Below, piece by piece: positions 18,426 to 27,480 of a stretch of 64,000 nt of DNA; the stretch's first letter is position 1; every line of letters starts with the position of its first letter. The notes under the pieces were generated by a model. It was not told the DNA's origin, did no database searches, and worked only from the letters and a program-made list of their open reading frames with translations. Source of the DNA: a bacterium (GTDB taxonomy: Bacteria; JAMCPX01); the NCBI GenBank assembly GCA_021792615.1, contig JAJYUJ010000001.1:90526-154525 (forward strand), written 5' to 3'. The position numbers were made by a program, and so were the translations under genes.

Positions 18426-19286
18426 ATGAATATGTCAGGCGATAAAAAGAAAAAACTGACGATTTTTGCCGTTGCCGCTGTGTTGGCCGCGGTCGCCGGA
18501 ATTTGGTACCTTATGAGCAGCTTTAACGCGGTTAGCACCGACGACGCTAATATTGCAGGAAGGGTCTATACGATCGCAACGAAGATTCCCGGAACAGTCA
18601 AAACGGTAAATGTCAGGGATAATCAGAAGGTCAAGAAAAACGAACTCCTCCTCGAAATCGATCCGGCAGATTATGAATTGCAGGTTAACGAGGCGCAGGC
18701 GAATCTGGACATACGGAAGAGTTTATTGGACCAGGCCTTGCGCAATAAAGACCGCGCAGAATCCCTCTCGAAGAGACAGGCGATTTCACAGGCGAGATAC
18801 GAGGATATTCTTACTGCATATAAAGTGGCACAGGCACAGGTTGAAGCTGCTGGAGCGCAGCTCAAAATAGCGCGCCTTAACCTCGGATACACGAAGATAT
18901 ATGCTCCTGCCGACGGCTTTATAGCCGAAAAATCCGTTGAGGTAGGCAATCAGGTAATGCCGGGGCAGGCGCTTATGGCCGTTGTTTCAAGCGACATGTG
19001 GATAGTTGCCAATTACAAAGAAACAGAACTTAAAAATGTACAGCCGGGACAGAAAGTCAAAATACAGATCGATGCATATCCCGGCAAGACTTTTAAAGGC
19101 CGGGTGAACAGCATTCAGCGTGGTACCGGTGCGGCATTCAGCATGTTTCCCCCTGAAAACGCTACCGGCAGTTTCGTGAAGATAGTCCAGCGTATACCGG
19201 TAAAAATAGTTTTTGATGGACAACCTGAAAAAAAATACAATTTTAGTATAGGAATGTCCGCGAGTACCGAAATAAAGATCAAGTGA
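18426..19286 (+). CDS. EmrA-like membrane fusion protein
   Basis: A 286-residue HlyD-family adaptor of an MFS pump. One N-terminal membrane anchor (FAVAAVLAAVAGIWYLM) precedes a lipoyl half with VSTDDANIAGRVYTIATKIPG. A short helical hairpin follows (residues ~75-140), then the second lipoyl half IYAPADGFIAEKSVEVGNQV and a beta-barrel. The STDDA motif is typical of EmrA. It overlaps emrB by 4 bases. With EmrB it would carry lipophilic compounds across the envelope; no outer-membrane partner is adjacent. AGAAGGGAG is the ribosome site. Confidence 0.88.
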   Translation: MNMSGDKKKKLTIFAVAAVLAAVAGIWYLMSSFNAVSTDDANIAGRVYTIATKIPGTVKTVNVRDNQKVKKNELLLEIDPADYELQVNEAQANLDIRKSLLDQALRNKDRAESLSKRQAISQARYEDILTAYKVAQAQVEAAGAQLKIARLNLGYTKIYAPADGFIAEKSVEVGNQVMPGQALMAVVSSDMWIVANYKETELKNVQPGQKVKIQIDAYPGKTFKGRVNSIQRGTGAAFSMFPPENATGSFVKIVQRIPVKIVFDGQPEKKYNFSIGMSASTEIKIK

Positions 19287-20821
19287 TGGAAAAAGCAGAC
19301 ACCGAAAATTATACTGAAGAATGGCGGCCGGGCAGTAACCCGTGGCTGATTGCCGTCGCAATCATGCTGGCCACAACCCTGGAGGTTCTGGACACTTCCG
19401 TCGCGAATGTTGCGGTACCGCATATAGCGGGAACCCTTTCCGCAACCCCCCAGGAAGGCACATGGGTTTTAACCAGCTATATTGTTTCCAATGCGATCGT
19501 TCTGCCTGCTTCTGCGTGGTTCGGCAGTCTCTGGGGACGTAAACGGGTGCTTCTTATAAGCATAGCTTTGTTTACCCTGTCTTCCATGTTGTGCGGTGTA
19601 GCGGCAAGTCTCGGACAATTGGTTGTCTTCCGGGTACTCCAGGGCATTGGAGGGGGTTCTCTTCAACCATTCTCTCAGGCGATATTGATGGAAAGTTTTC
19701 CCAAGGAAAAGCGTACAACGGCCATGGCTGTATTCGGTATAGGGGTCATTGCAGCACCGATCATAGGACCCATTCTCGGAGGCTGGATTACGGACAACTT
19801 TTCCTGGCGGTGGATATTTTTTATTAATCTGCCTTTTGGGATAGCTGCATTCCTGATGATCAAAATGTTCGTGGAAGACCCTCCCTATATCCGGAAGATC
19901 GGGAGAGGCATCGATTACTACGGATTCGCATTGATGGCCATCGGCCTCGGTGCGCTTCAGGTCATTCTGGATAAAGGTCAGCAGGTGGATTGGTTTCAGG
20001 CGGCGTGGTTGCGCTGGACCGCTATAGGGGTTTTTGTTTCACTATTTGCGTTTGTTTTCTGGGAATTCCGAACGAAGCATCCCGTGGTTGATCTGTACGT
20101 TCTGAAAGACAGAAATCTTGTCGGCGGTATGATTGTTGCTTTTATGATTGGCGCTATTATGTACGGGACAATGGCACTGTTGCCGCTTTTTTATCAAACC
20201 ATGATGCACTATACAGCCCTTTTAAGCGGCTTTATATTACTGCCGCTCGTGACGGGGGCATTATTGGGAACTATCGTGGTGGCAGTCAGTAATAAATACC
20301 TTGATAATAGAGTTATGATGCTATTTGGTTTACTCTTAATCGGGTCTGCAAGCTTTATGCTTGGGAATATCAACTTACAGATTGGCATGAATTCAATGGT
20401 AATCCCGCTCTTTGTTCTCGGTGTCGGAACAATAACTGTTTTTATACCGCTGTCAATTACCGCATTAGGGACATTGGCTGCCAGGGACATGGGGAACGGA
20501 TCCGGTCTTTTTAATTTGGCGAGAAATATCGGCGGAAGCTTTGGCATTGCAATTACAACGACAATGCTTGCCCGAATGGCGCAGTTACATCAGACCGTTC
20601 TCGTTGGCCAATTGACGCCGTTTAATCCTTTGTATCAGCGGGCAATAAGGGCATATCCCTCCAGAGCAAATGGCCTGCTATATGGGGAATTATTACGCCA
20701 GTCCGCTCTTCTTGCGTATGTCGATTGTTTCCGCTGGTACAGTGTACTTGCTTTTCTTTGTATAACCATGATTTTCCTGTTCCGGAAGGTGGAAAGCACG
20801 GGACCCATGATGGTCCATTAA
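19283..20821 (+). CDS. EmrB-like MFS multidrug exporter (DHA2, 14 TM)
   Basis: A 512-residue drug:H+ antiporter with about 14 membrane spans. It has motif D1 LDTSVANVAVP, motif A-like GSLWGRKRVLLIS, motif C GPILGGWITDNFSWRWIF, and a large last loop before the final span. EmrB-type pumps export uncouplers and other hydrophobic toxins and work with EmrA, whose gene overlaps this one. Control by the TetR gene upstream is supported by the shared operator palindromes. No terminator is evident after it. Confidence 0.9.
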   Translation: MMEKADTENYTEEWRPGSNPWLIAVAIMLATTLEVLDTSVANVAVPHIAGTLSATPQEGTWVLTSYIVSNAIVLPASAWFGSLWGRKRVLLISIALFTLSSMLCGVAASLGQLVVFRVLQGIGGGSLQPFSQAILMESFPKEKRTTAMAVFGIGVIAAPIIGPILGGWITDNFSWRWIFFINLPFGIAAFLMIKMFVEDPPYIRKIGRGIDYYGFALMAIGLGALQVILDKGQQVDWFQAAWLRWTAIGVFVSLFAFVFWEFRTKHPVVDLYVLKDRNLVGGMIVAFMIGAIMYGTMALLPLFYQTMMHYTALLSGFILLPLVTGALLGTIVVAVSNKYLDNRVMMLFGLLLIGSASFMLGNINLQIGMNSMVIPLFVLGVGTITVFIPLSITALGTLAARDMGNGSGLFNLARNIGGSFGIAITTTMLARMAQLHQTVLVGQLTPFNPLYQRAIRAYPSRANGLLYGELLRQSALLAYVDCFRWYSVLAFLCITMIFLFRKVESTGPMMVH

Positions 20822-21076
20822 GTTACCGGGGATCGGGGAGCTGCAGGTCTTGTTTTATTCATGGAGATCATAAAGGGTGGATTTATTCCCGTAATTAACG
20901 CGCCTCCGATCCATAGCAAAATTCCTCGCAGTCTGATATGTTCGTTTTTATGAAGAGCCAACACGTTGAGGAAATATCAGAGCGGGTTGAAAGGTCTGGG
21001 AAGACGGGGAACCCTTCTGACAGACGTGCATTCCAAATCCCGGTTCTATCCGGCTCCCGTTTTATTCTTGGATGAT

Positions 21077-21970
21077 ATGCAGGAAAATGATTTTGACAGT
21101 ATCAGTATGACTGCCCGGTTCGTCGCTTACTGGAGACAGTATACGGACATACCCTTTTCAAAGGACGTTGCCGGACATATTCACGCCGGAGAGGTCATAG
21201 AGACCTTTCTCGGGGAGAATCACATAGCCCCGTCGGAGATAAGCTGGTATGCGCCGCTTTTCGAAGTCCGCTATAAAAGTATTGTAGAGGCCATCCGCAG
21301 AAAAGGTATCCGGCAGGTCATTGAACTGGCGAGCGGCCTGTCTTTGCGCGGGCTTGCCATGACCCGCGACCCTGCCGTTACCTATATCGAAACAGACCTT
21401 GAAAGTCTGACAAAGGAAAAGGCCGCACTTGTTTCTGTACTGAGACAAAAATATGCCCTTGCTGATTACGGCAATTTCCATCTGTCTTCGGCGAATGCGC
21501 TTGACAGGGAGCAGGTCCTTTCTGCAGCCGGACGTTTTCACAAAGACCATCCCATAGCCGTCGTCAGTGAGGGGCTGTTCCCGTATCTTACGCACCAGGA
21601 GATGGATACGGTCGTACGGAATATCAGAGACATGCTGCAGATGTTCGGCGGTGTCTGGATCACGCCGGATTTTTTATTCAAGACAGACAGTACCAGAGCG
21701 CTTGCCAGCCGCCGCAGGGTAGGAAAGGCGATTGCCAAGCTTACCGGACGCCGTCTTCATGCGACCCTGTTCGAAGACGATGGACAACTGCAAGCATATT
21801 TTGATGCATCGGGACTGCGTGTGGAAGTGCTGAACCAGGTCGACTTGGCACAGCACGTGGTTTCGCCTGGAGTTTTGAAACTGCCTGTCAGCATCATTGA
21901 AAACGCAAAACCTATGCTCCACCTTTGGATCTTGACCCCGAAAGCTATTGGGGATGCTGTTTCTTCTTAA
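21077..21970 (+). CDS. LCM-family SAM-dependent methyltransferase
   Basis: Resembles leucine carboxyl methyltransferase/PPM1-family proteins: SISMTARFVAYWRQYTDIPF at the start, then VIELASGLSLRGLAMT as the SAM motif, YIETDLESLTKEK, VVSEGLFPYLTHQE and VWITPDFLFK. These bacterial members methylate small molecules or are uncharacterised. I prefer the ATG at 21077 because the conserved part begins there; the ORF track extends to a TTG at 20966, whose extra 37 residues look non-conserved. It stands alone between the efflux locus and convergent comF. Confidence 0.75.
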   Translation: MQENDFDSISMTARFVAYWRQYTDIPFSKDVAGHIHAGEVIETFLGENHIAPSEISWYAPLFEVRYKSIVEAIRRKGIRQVIELASGLSLRGLAMTRDPAVTYIETDLESLTKEKAALVSVLRQKYALADYGNFHLSSANALDREQVLSAAGRFHKDHPIAVVSEGLFPYLTHQEMDTVVRNIRDMLQMFGGVWITPDFLFKTDSTRALASRRRVGKAIAKLTGRRLHATLFEDDGQLQAYFDASGLRVEVLNQVDLAQHVVSPGVLKLPVSIIENAKPMLHLWILTPKAIGDAVSS

Positions 21971-22034
21971 CATTCCTGCTGCTGGAAACCTCCCGATCGA
22001 ACCTTGCCATCATAATGCATCATATAAATTCAGT

Positions 22035-22751
22035 TTACACCCGCATGGCCAGGGTCGTTACGTAGACTTGTTTTATGCCTGCACGGAGGAGCGCTTTGGT
22101 GCATGCATTTACCGTGGCACCTGTTGTAATGACATCGTCTATAAGTAACACCTTTTTCCCTTTGAGTATTTTACGGTCGGTAACTTTGTAAGCGTCTTTC
22201 ACATTCTCCCGTCTTTTTTCAGCGCTGAGCCGGGACTGGGGCGGCGTTTCTTTTATCTTTTCAAGTATCTGTGGAAACACCGGTATTGATAACTTCCGGG
22301 AGAGCGCTTCGGCGAGGAGCTGTGTCTGATTGTATGACCGGTGTTTGAGCCTGTGTGTTGATAAAGGCACCGGCAGAATAGCGGTGATATTCTTTGCTCC
22401 AAAATGTGCTTCGTAGAGCTTGAAAAGCTCTTTCGAAAAGAATGACGAAAGATTGACCCGATCCCCGAACTTGAACCGGTGAATAAGTTTTACGATTGCC
22501 CCGTTATACTCGAAAACCGCCCTGGACAGGGTGAACTTGTTCTTGCCCTTGATGCAGTCGTAACAGAGGTGCGATATGCCGCTGTGCGTTGTAAACGGCT
22601 GGCCGCACTTTGTGCAATAAGGCTGCTGAATGTATCGTATACTATTGCTGCAGTCCGTGCAAACCGCGGATGTCGTTGCCCTGCCGCAGACAATGCAGCC
22701 GTTCCGGAAAAATATGCCGGATACCAGTTTGAATCTCGATATAATTTCCAT
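22035..22751 (-). CDS. comF: ComF-family amidophosphoribosyltransferase-like protein
   Basis: A 238-residue protein with an N-terminal zinc-finger-like region containing four CxxC pairs (CIVC, CTDC, CTKC, CYDC) and a C-terminal phosphoribosyltransferase fold with the PRPP loop VLLIDDVITTGAT. ComF/GntX proteins take part in DNA uptake in naturally competent bacteria, but the biochemical role is unclear. It is the last gene of the ROK-GntR-GntR-glycerate kinase-tlyA-comF row, 7 bases after tlyA. Confidence 0.88.
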   Translation of the reverse strand: MEIISRFKLVSGIFFRNGCIVCGRATTSAVCTDCSNSIRYIQQPYCTKCGQPFTTHSGISHLCYDCIKGKNKFTLSRAVFEYNGAIVKLIHRFKFGDRVNLSSFFSKELFKLYEAHFGAKNITAILPVPLSTHRLKHRSYNQTQLLAEALSRKLSIPVFPQILEKIKETPPQSRLSAEKRRENVKDAYKVTDRKILKGKKVLLIDDVITTGATVNACTKALLRAGIKQVYVTTLAMRV

Positions 22752-22758
22752 TTTTCGA

Positions 22759-23490
22759 TCAGGGCTTTTGCAGGTAGAGGAAGAATTCCTGATTGCCTTT
22801 TGTCCCCTTTATATCCGAGGGGACAACCGTTATAACATGAAATCCGATTTTTTTTGCTGCCTCTTCTATCTTAGAAACAGCCTTGGCCTGTTTTTCGGCG
22901 GACCTTACAATACCGCCTCTTTCAACATCCCTTTGTTCAAGTTCGAATTGCGGTTTTATCAATGCAAGTGCATGACCCGGGCTATTAAGGCAAAGGAATA
23001 CGTTAGGCAGTATAAGTTCGAGCGAGATAAAGGACACATCGATAGTTGCGATATCTATTGTAGTCATGACATCCTTTGGTTCGAAATGCCTGAAGTTGAT
23101 CCCTTCCATGAGAACAACCCTTTTATCCTGCCTGAGTTTGTAATCGAGCAATCCGTACCCCACATCAATCGCGAATACCTTTTCAGCCCCGTGCTGGAGC
23201 AGGCAATCCGTAAATCCTCCTGTGGAGGATCCGACATCCAATGCCACCTTTAATTTTACATCGATCCCGAGCGCTCTGAGAGCTCCAGCGAGCTTGAGGC
23301 CGCCCCTGCTGACATAGCTGACAGAGGGAAGGTCAAGGGACAGTTCATCCGTTTGTAGGACCTGGTGCCCGGGTTTGTCAACCCGGATGCCCTTTACCTG
23401 TACCTTGCCCTCCATAATATATGCTGCTGCAAGGCTGAGGTTTTCGGCAAGCCCTTTTTCGACAAGCATTTGATCGAGCCTTTTCTTCAT
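22759..23490 (-). CDS. tlyA: TlyA-family rRNA 2'-O-methyltransferase
   Basis: A 243-residue protein with an N-terminal S4 RNA-binding domain (KKRLDQMLVEKGLAENLSLA through QVKGIRVDKPG) and an FtsJ-like methyltransferase domain: VALDVGSSTGGFTDCLL motif I, VFAIDVGYG, IATIDVSFISL. TlyA methylates ribose 2'-OH groups of rRNA cytidines and in some species has been called a haemolysin. The length is slightly below the usual ~260-270. It lies 3 bases downstream of the glycerate kinase gene. Confidence 0.9.
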   Translation of the reverse strand: MKKRLDQMLVEKGLAENLSLAAAYIMEGKVQVKGIRVDKPGHQVLQTDELSLDLPSVSYVSRGGLKLAGALRALGIDVKLKVALDVGSSTGGFTDCLLQHGAEKVFAIDVGYGLLDYKLRQDKRVVLMEGINFRHFEPKDVMTTIDIATIDVSFISLELILPNVFLCLNSPGHALALIKPQFELEQRDVERGGIVRSAEKQAKAVSKIEEAAKKIGFHVITVVPSDIKGTKGNQEFFLYLQKP

Positions 23491-23493
23491 TGC

Positions 23494-24798
23494 TCAGGTC
23501 AGGAGGATTAACTGAATGTCCATGACATTCGTGCCCGTAGCACCCGTTTTCAGGAGTGCACCTGCTTTATCAAGCACGGTATATGAGTCATTATTCAAAA
23601 GATATGTATTTGGATCCATACCTATTTTAGCTATACGGTTCGTGGTCGTGTTGTCAATAATTGCACCTGCTGCATCCGTAGGCCCGTCTGTCCCGTCCGT
23701 ACCGGCAGAGAGGAGGGTTATCTTCTGTTTCCCTGCGATATCCATGGCAAAAGCCAAAGCAAGTTCCTGGCTCCTGCCTCCTTTACCGCTCCCCGTAACC
23801 GTAACCGTTGTTTCCCCGCTGCTTATGAGGCAAACCTTCTTTCGGTTTCCCGTCTTCCGGCGTGCCATTTCATTCGCTATTGATGCGAGCACATGTCCCG
23901 CTTCCCTTGCTTCGCCATGCAGGCTTGTGGTCAGGATCACAGGGGTTATGCCCAATTTTAATGCCTGGATCTTGCATGCGTCAACCGCTTTCCTGTTGTC
24001 TGCAATGATGATGTTTTGTACCTTCGACCGTACGGCGCGGTTGTCCGTAACATTCTTTTTCCGCTCAAGCCTTTTGATGACTGCTTGCGGAACTTTATCT
24101 CTTCCGTGGTAGCGATCGATAATTTCCAAAGCCTGCTGAGGAGTTGATGTGTCCTGAACGGTGGGTCCGGAACCTATGATTTCAAGTTTATTCCCTATAA
24201 CATCAGAAATGATCAAGGTTACTATTTCTGCGGGATAAAACATGCCGGCAAGTCTGCCTCCCTTTACCAGAGAGAGTTGTTTCCGTACGGTATTCAACTC
24301 ATCAATACCGGCCCCGGACTTTAAAAGCAGTGAGGTTGTCTTTATCTTGTCACCGAGAGAAATACCATCCGGTGCAACGAGCAAAGACGATGCCCCGCCG
24401 GAAAGGAGCATAATGACGAGTGTGTGCCTGTCAACATCGCGAGCAAGCGACATCACACGTTGTGTTGCCCGGATACCCTCTCTATCCGGCAGGGGATGGG
24501 ATGCCTCTATGACCGCTATATGATTCAGGAGCCCTCCATAACCGTACTTTGTTATGACAACACCATCGTTGATGCGCCTGCCGAGGATTTCATCGAGTGC
24601 CCTTGCCATATCAAAGGATGCCTTGCCTGCGCCGAGAACGACAATCCTGTTGAAAGAGCTCAGCCGGTATTTCTTTCCTGCAATTCCGAGAGTATTATGG
24701 GTAAGTTTTACAACAGATCTTACCGCATCATAGCCCCGTACGGCATTGACTCCTGCGGCAAATATCTTTTTTACTATTCTTGAATTATCCGGATTCAT
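23494..24798 (-). CDS. Glycerate 2-kinase (MOFRL family)
   Basis: A 434-residue class II glycerate kinase that phosphorylates D-glycerate to 2-phosphoglycerate. N-terminal DUF4147-type domain: IVVLGAGKASFDMARALDEIL, VIEASHPLPDREG, LLSGGASSLLVAP. C-terminal MOFRL domain: LISSGETTVTVTGSGKGGRSQELAL and LSAGTDGTDGPTDAAGA. It lies 42 bases downstream of the FCD regulator gene, whose family commonly controls sugar-acid catabolism, so regulation by that neighbour is plausible. No other glycerate pathway gene is visible. Confidence 0.92.
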   Translation of the reverse strand: MNPDNSRIVKKIFAAGVNAVRGYDAVRSVVKLTHNTLGIAGKKYRLSSFNRIVVLGAGKASFDMARALDEILGRRINDGVVITKYGYGGLLNHIAVIEASHPLPDREGIRATQRVMSLARDVDRHTLVIMLLSGGASSLLVAPDGISLGDKIKTTSLLLKSGAGIDELNTVRKQLSLVKGGRLAGMFYPAEIVTLIISDVIGNKLEIIGSGPTVQDTSTPQQALEIIDRYHGRDKVPQAVIKRLERKKNVTDNRAVRSKVQNIIIADNRKAVDACKIQALKLGITPVILTTSLHGEAREAGHVLASIANEMARRKTGNRKKVCLISSGETTVTVTGSGKGGRSQELALAFAMDIAGKQKITLLSAGTDGTDGPTDAAGAIIDNTTTNRIAKIGMDPNTYLLNNDSYTVLDKAGALLKTGATGTNVMDIQLILLT

Positions 24799-24840
24799 TT
24801 ACAATAATAGTTGTAGTACCCTGCAGGGATGGTCCCCGGG

Positions 24841-25560
24841 TTATACGAACGGATTCGCCTTGATCTCTTCCATGGTCCAGCTGAATATCTCAATAGCAAT
24901 ACGCTTTGCGGCCTCGCCGTCACCGCTTACAACCGCTTCGTACATCCTTTTGTGATTGCCATAAACAAGCTCCTGATGGGCTGTCGATTTATAGATTTCC
25001 TTTCTTACTTCCTGGAGATGGGTTGAATCCATTTCTATAAGGGTATACAGCAGGTGAACGAAGACATCGTTCTGTGTCGCCCTTGCCATGGTAAGATGAA
25101 ACTCATTGTCAGCCTTATACCACCTGTCAATGTCGCCGGATTCGGTATTTCTTTTCATGGCTTCGAGACATTGTGCGAGTTCTTTTATGTTTTGCGGCGT
25201 AGCCCGCTTGGCCGCGATATAAACAATCTGCGCATCGAGAGACTTTCTTACCTCGAACAGTTCATAGGCCCTGTGTGCGCTGCTATTTAAAAAGGCGCTC
25301 AGCGGTCCCTGGATCTCGCTGGAAGCAAGAGGCTTTACGAATATGCCCTTTCTCCGTATGATGTCTATCAGTCCCATTGCATCCAATATGTTCAGTGCTT
25401 CCCTGAGCGTTGCCCGGCTGACATTGAATTTGTTTGCAAGCTCCCGTTCGACCGGTAGTTGTTCTCCCGGCTTTAATAAGCCCGAATAGATGAGATCCCG
25501 GATCTGAGCGACTATCTCGCTGGATACCTTGAGAGGATGAATGGGTTTATACAGTGTCAT
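24841..25560 (-). CDS. GntR-family (FadR/FCD) transcriptional regulator 1
   Basis: A 239-residue regulator. The winged helix is residues ~10-75 (LPVERELANKFNVSRATLREALNILDAMGLID). The FCD effector domain keeps likely metal ligands: DNEFHLTMARATQN supplies Asp/His, and later His residues occur in THLQEVR and GNHKRMYEAV. It overlaps the second GntR gene by 4 bases, so the two are coupled. FCD regulators bind palindromes of the TNGT-N-ACNA type; TTGTATACAA sites occur in front of the ROK, dsrA and tauE-like genes in this window, making it a candidate regulator of those promoters. Confidence 0.9.
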   Translation of the reverse strand: MTLYKPIHPLKVSSEIVAQIRDLIYSGLLKPGEQLPVERELANKFNVSRATLREALNILDAMGLIDIIRRKGIFVKPLASSEIQGPLSAFLNSSAHRAYELFEVRKSLDAQIVYIAAKRATPQNIKELAQCLEAMKRNTESGDIDRWYKADNEFHLTMARATQNDVFVHLLYTLIEMDSTHLQEVRKEIYKSTAHQELVYGNHKRMYEAVVSGDGEAAKRIAIEIFSWTMEEIKANPFV

Positions 25561-26273
25561 TTTGTTGTCGTAACTTCCCTTATCGCATTCCGTTTCATCA
25601 GTTGAAAGTATTTTTCTATTACCGGTTTTATTCTGCCGGGTTCTTTCGTTGTTAGTATAGTTGAGAATTCTTCCATGATGGCTATGTATGCCTTTTGATC
25701 GGTATTGTTTGCGATGATGTCATCCCTTACAGCCAGTATAACCTCCATAAACAGCCCCTTCATGTTCGTAATGGTTCGATAAAAGAAAATATTGCCGGAT
25801 AATTGTATGAGAAGCAGGAAAAGTTCAAGCTCGAACCACGTACCTTTCATCCCATTCGCAATACAGGATTTTATCCTTTCAACGGTGGTCTTTATGCTCT
25901 TTATATCATCTTCCGTTATTCTTGCCACAATAAGGGGGATTGAAGCGATCAGCATGAGTTCCATGAATTCGATAAGTTCTTTTGTTCTGTTGCTGTAAGG
26001 ATTACTATTGATACTTGGTTGATAGGTGTTGTTTCTTCCGGTGTTTGGGCCGCAGACAAAGATTCCATCCCTATGCCGTACCTCGAGAATGCCCATGGTT
26101 TTAAGTATGCTTATTGCTTCCCTGACGGAAGAACGGCTTATTCCGAACTCAATCGCCAGCTTTCGTTCGGGAGGAAGTTTTGAACCTGCAGGCAGCTTAC
26201 CTTCGACAAATTGTGTTTTGATATGGTCTACGATATTGCTGGTTACTTTTTCAGACTTAACAGCTTTTATCAT
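25557..26273 (-). CDS. GntR-family (FadR-type) regulator 2, metal site lost
   Basis: A 238-residue paralogue of the adjacent regulator, with a good winged helix (GSKLPPERKLAIEFGISRSSVREAISILKTMGIL). In its effector domain the usual FCD ligands are missing: the D-x3-H helix reads WFELELFLLLIQLSGN, and the EH-type helix reads IMEEFSTILTTKEPGR. It may bind a different ligand or act as a structural partner of regulator 1. The gene lies 27 bases after the ROK gene, so all three regulators are probably on one transcript. Confidence 0.87.
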   Translation of the reverse strand: MIKAVKSEKVTSNIVDHIKTQFVEGKLPAGSKLPPERKLAIEFGISRSSVREAISILKTMGILEVRHRDGIFVCGPNTGRNNTYQPSINSNPYSNRTKELIEFMELMLIASIPLIVARITEDDIKSIKTTVERIKSCIANGMKGTWFELELFLLLIQLSGNIFFYRTITNMKGLFMEVILAVRDDIIANNTDQKAYIAIMEEFSTILTTKEPGRIKPVIEKYFQLMKRNAIREVTTTK

Positions 26274-26300
26274 AAGAAAATATAATTACCACGGATCATC

Positions 26301-27275
26301 TCAAATAGCAAAAATATCGTCATACAACCTGAGATCGTATGCCTTTGTGTAGCTATCCTTTGCAAGGTGCAAAAGACCTATAAGACCCGCATCGTCCCCG
26401 AGTGTACTTCTTTTATAGACGATCCCGTTGAGCGGGAGCGAATACGCGCGGGCTTTCAGCGTTGATTCGACCGCAGGCAGGAAGAATTTTAATGCCTTGC
26501 TTACCTCCCCTGCAAAGATAATTGCTTCAGGACTTATTACATTTATGATCGTTGTCAGGGCAATGCCGAGATAATTTCCCATTCTGTAGAATGCATCGAG
26601 AGCGGCACTGTCGGATTTTTGCGCAAGTTTGTACATCTCTTCTATGGTGATTTTGCTCGGCGAACGGATTTTTTTGTATTTATTAAAATATCTGATTATG
26701 GCATCGGAAGATGCATAAGACTCCAAACATCCCCTGTTGGAACACAGACATTTCCTTCCATGAGGTTCAATGATAATGTGTCCGAGCTCCGAGGTGGAGC
26801 CGTCTTTGTTCCTGACAAGCCAGCCATTTACATATATTCCTGCACTTATCTTTTGCCCCAGCATGATAAGGATAAAATTTTTATAATTGGACGTGTAGCC
26901 GAGCTTATATTCGGCGAATGCCCGTACATTCGCTTCTGTTTCAACGATTACAAATTTCTTTAACTTTTTTGTAAGGCCTTCTTTTATGTTCATCCCGTTT
27001 AAAAGCGGTATGGCGGATGAACAGCCTATGCCTCCTTTCTTATAGTTGATTGTTGCCGGTACGCTGACAGCAATGGCATTAACATCGTCGGATTGTACGT
27101 CGGCCTTATTGAGCAGGGTGTAAAACCCAGTTTCCAGCAATTCCAGTAATTGGGAAGGAGACATGTCTTTCGGCATGGTAATTTTATGAGTGTCCCGCTG
27201 TTTGATGTCTTCATCAGCAATGCGGAATCTTACCTGTTTTTCAGTTATTTCTATTCCGGTAAAATAAATAGCCAT
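26301..27275 (-). CDS. ROK-family protein (sugar kinase/regulator-like)
   Basis: A 324-residue ROK protein. The ROK zinc motif is present (HGRKCLCSNRGCLESYAS, with three Cys after His), as is the C-terminal INVISPEAIIFAGE. The N-terminal phosphate-binding signature DxGxT is absent (YFTGIEITEKQVRF instead), and no N-terminal helix-turn-helix is present. It may therefore be a ligand sensor rather than a kinase. The predicted promoter TTGATA-17-TATATT puts the transcript start at the ATG, so the mRNA is probably leaderless. It heads the row of two GntR genes, divergent from dsrA. Confidence 0.82.
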   Translation of the reverse strand: MAIYFTGIEITEKQVRFRIADEDIKQRDTHKITMPKDMSPSQLLELLETGFYTLLNKADVQSDDVNAIAVSVPATINYKKGGIGCSSAIPLLNGMNIKEGLTKKLKKFVIVETEANVRAFAEYKLGYTSNYKNFILIMLGQKISAGIYVNGWLVRNKDGSTSELGHIIIEPHGRKCLCSNRGCLESYASSDAIIRYFNKYKKIRSPSKITIEEMYKLAQKSDSAALDAFYRMGNYLGIALTTIINVISPEAIIFAGEVSKALKFFLPAVESTLKARAYSLPLNGIVYKRSTLGDDAGLIGLLHLAKDSYTKAYDLRLYDDIFAI

Positions 27276-27310
27276 GTATACAATATATTATATAATATAT
27301 TGATTATCAA
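27276..27310 (-). promoter_or_regulatory. ROK-GntR operon promoter with ATATTGTATACA box
   Basis: On the minus strand: TTGATA (27305-27310), a 17-base spacer, TATATT (27282-27287), then GTATAC directly before the ATG. The 12-mer ATATTGTATACA (plus strand 27275-27286) is shared exactly with the dsrA and tauE-like promoters. A 22-bp perfect AT-only-core palindrome (27281-27302) overlaps the -10 and spacer. Confidence 0.65.
27281..27302. repeat. 22-bp perfect palindrome in the dsr/ROK intergenic region
   Basis: The arm CAATATATTAT is followed directly by its reverse complement ATAATATATTG. It covers the -10 and spacer of the ROK promoter and lies about 100 bp upstream of the dsrA -35. It may be a protein-binding site; because it is AT-only in the core, chance composition contributes. 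Confidence 0.5.
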
Positions 27311-27402
27311 CAGAAATCTTTAATAGTACAAACAAAACAGCCGGTTACCTGTTTTGTTCCAGAAAAGGAGAGGAGATTATTGAATAAAAAAATAGATTTT
27401 AC

Positions 27403-27439
27403 TTGACATGGAATTCGATATTCTGTATATTGTATACAA
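27403..27439 (+). promoter_or_regulatory. dsr operon promoter with TTGTATACAA operator
   Basis: TTGACA (27403-27408), a 17-base spacer and TATATT (27426-27431) form a near-consensus promoter. The palindrome TTGTATACAA (27430-27439) covers the end of the -10 and the expected start site, an ideal repressor position. The same 12-mer ATATTGTATACA occurs at two other promoters in the window. Confidence 0.7.
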
Positions 27440-27480
27440 GATTGAGATTAAAAGGTTGTGATATAAAGAAAGGAGGAATA

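Noticed and set aside
27403-27480. N-terminal extension of dsrA in the ORF track
   Set aside because: It covers the -35, -10 and operator of the dsr promoter, and a strong AAAGGAGGAATA ribosome site precedes the ATG at 27481.
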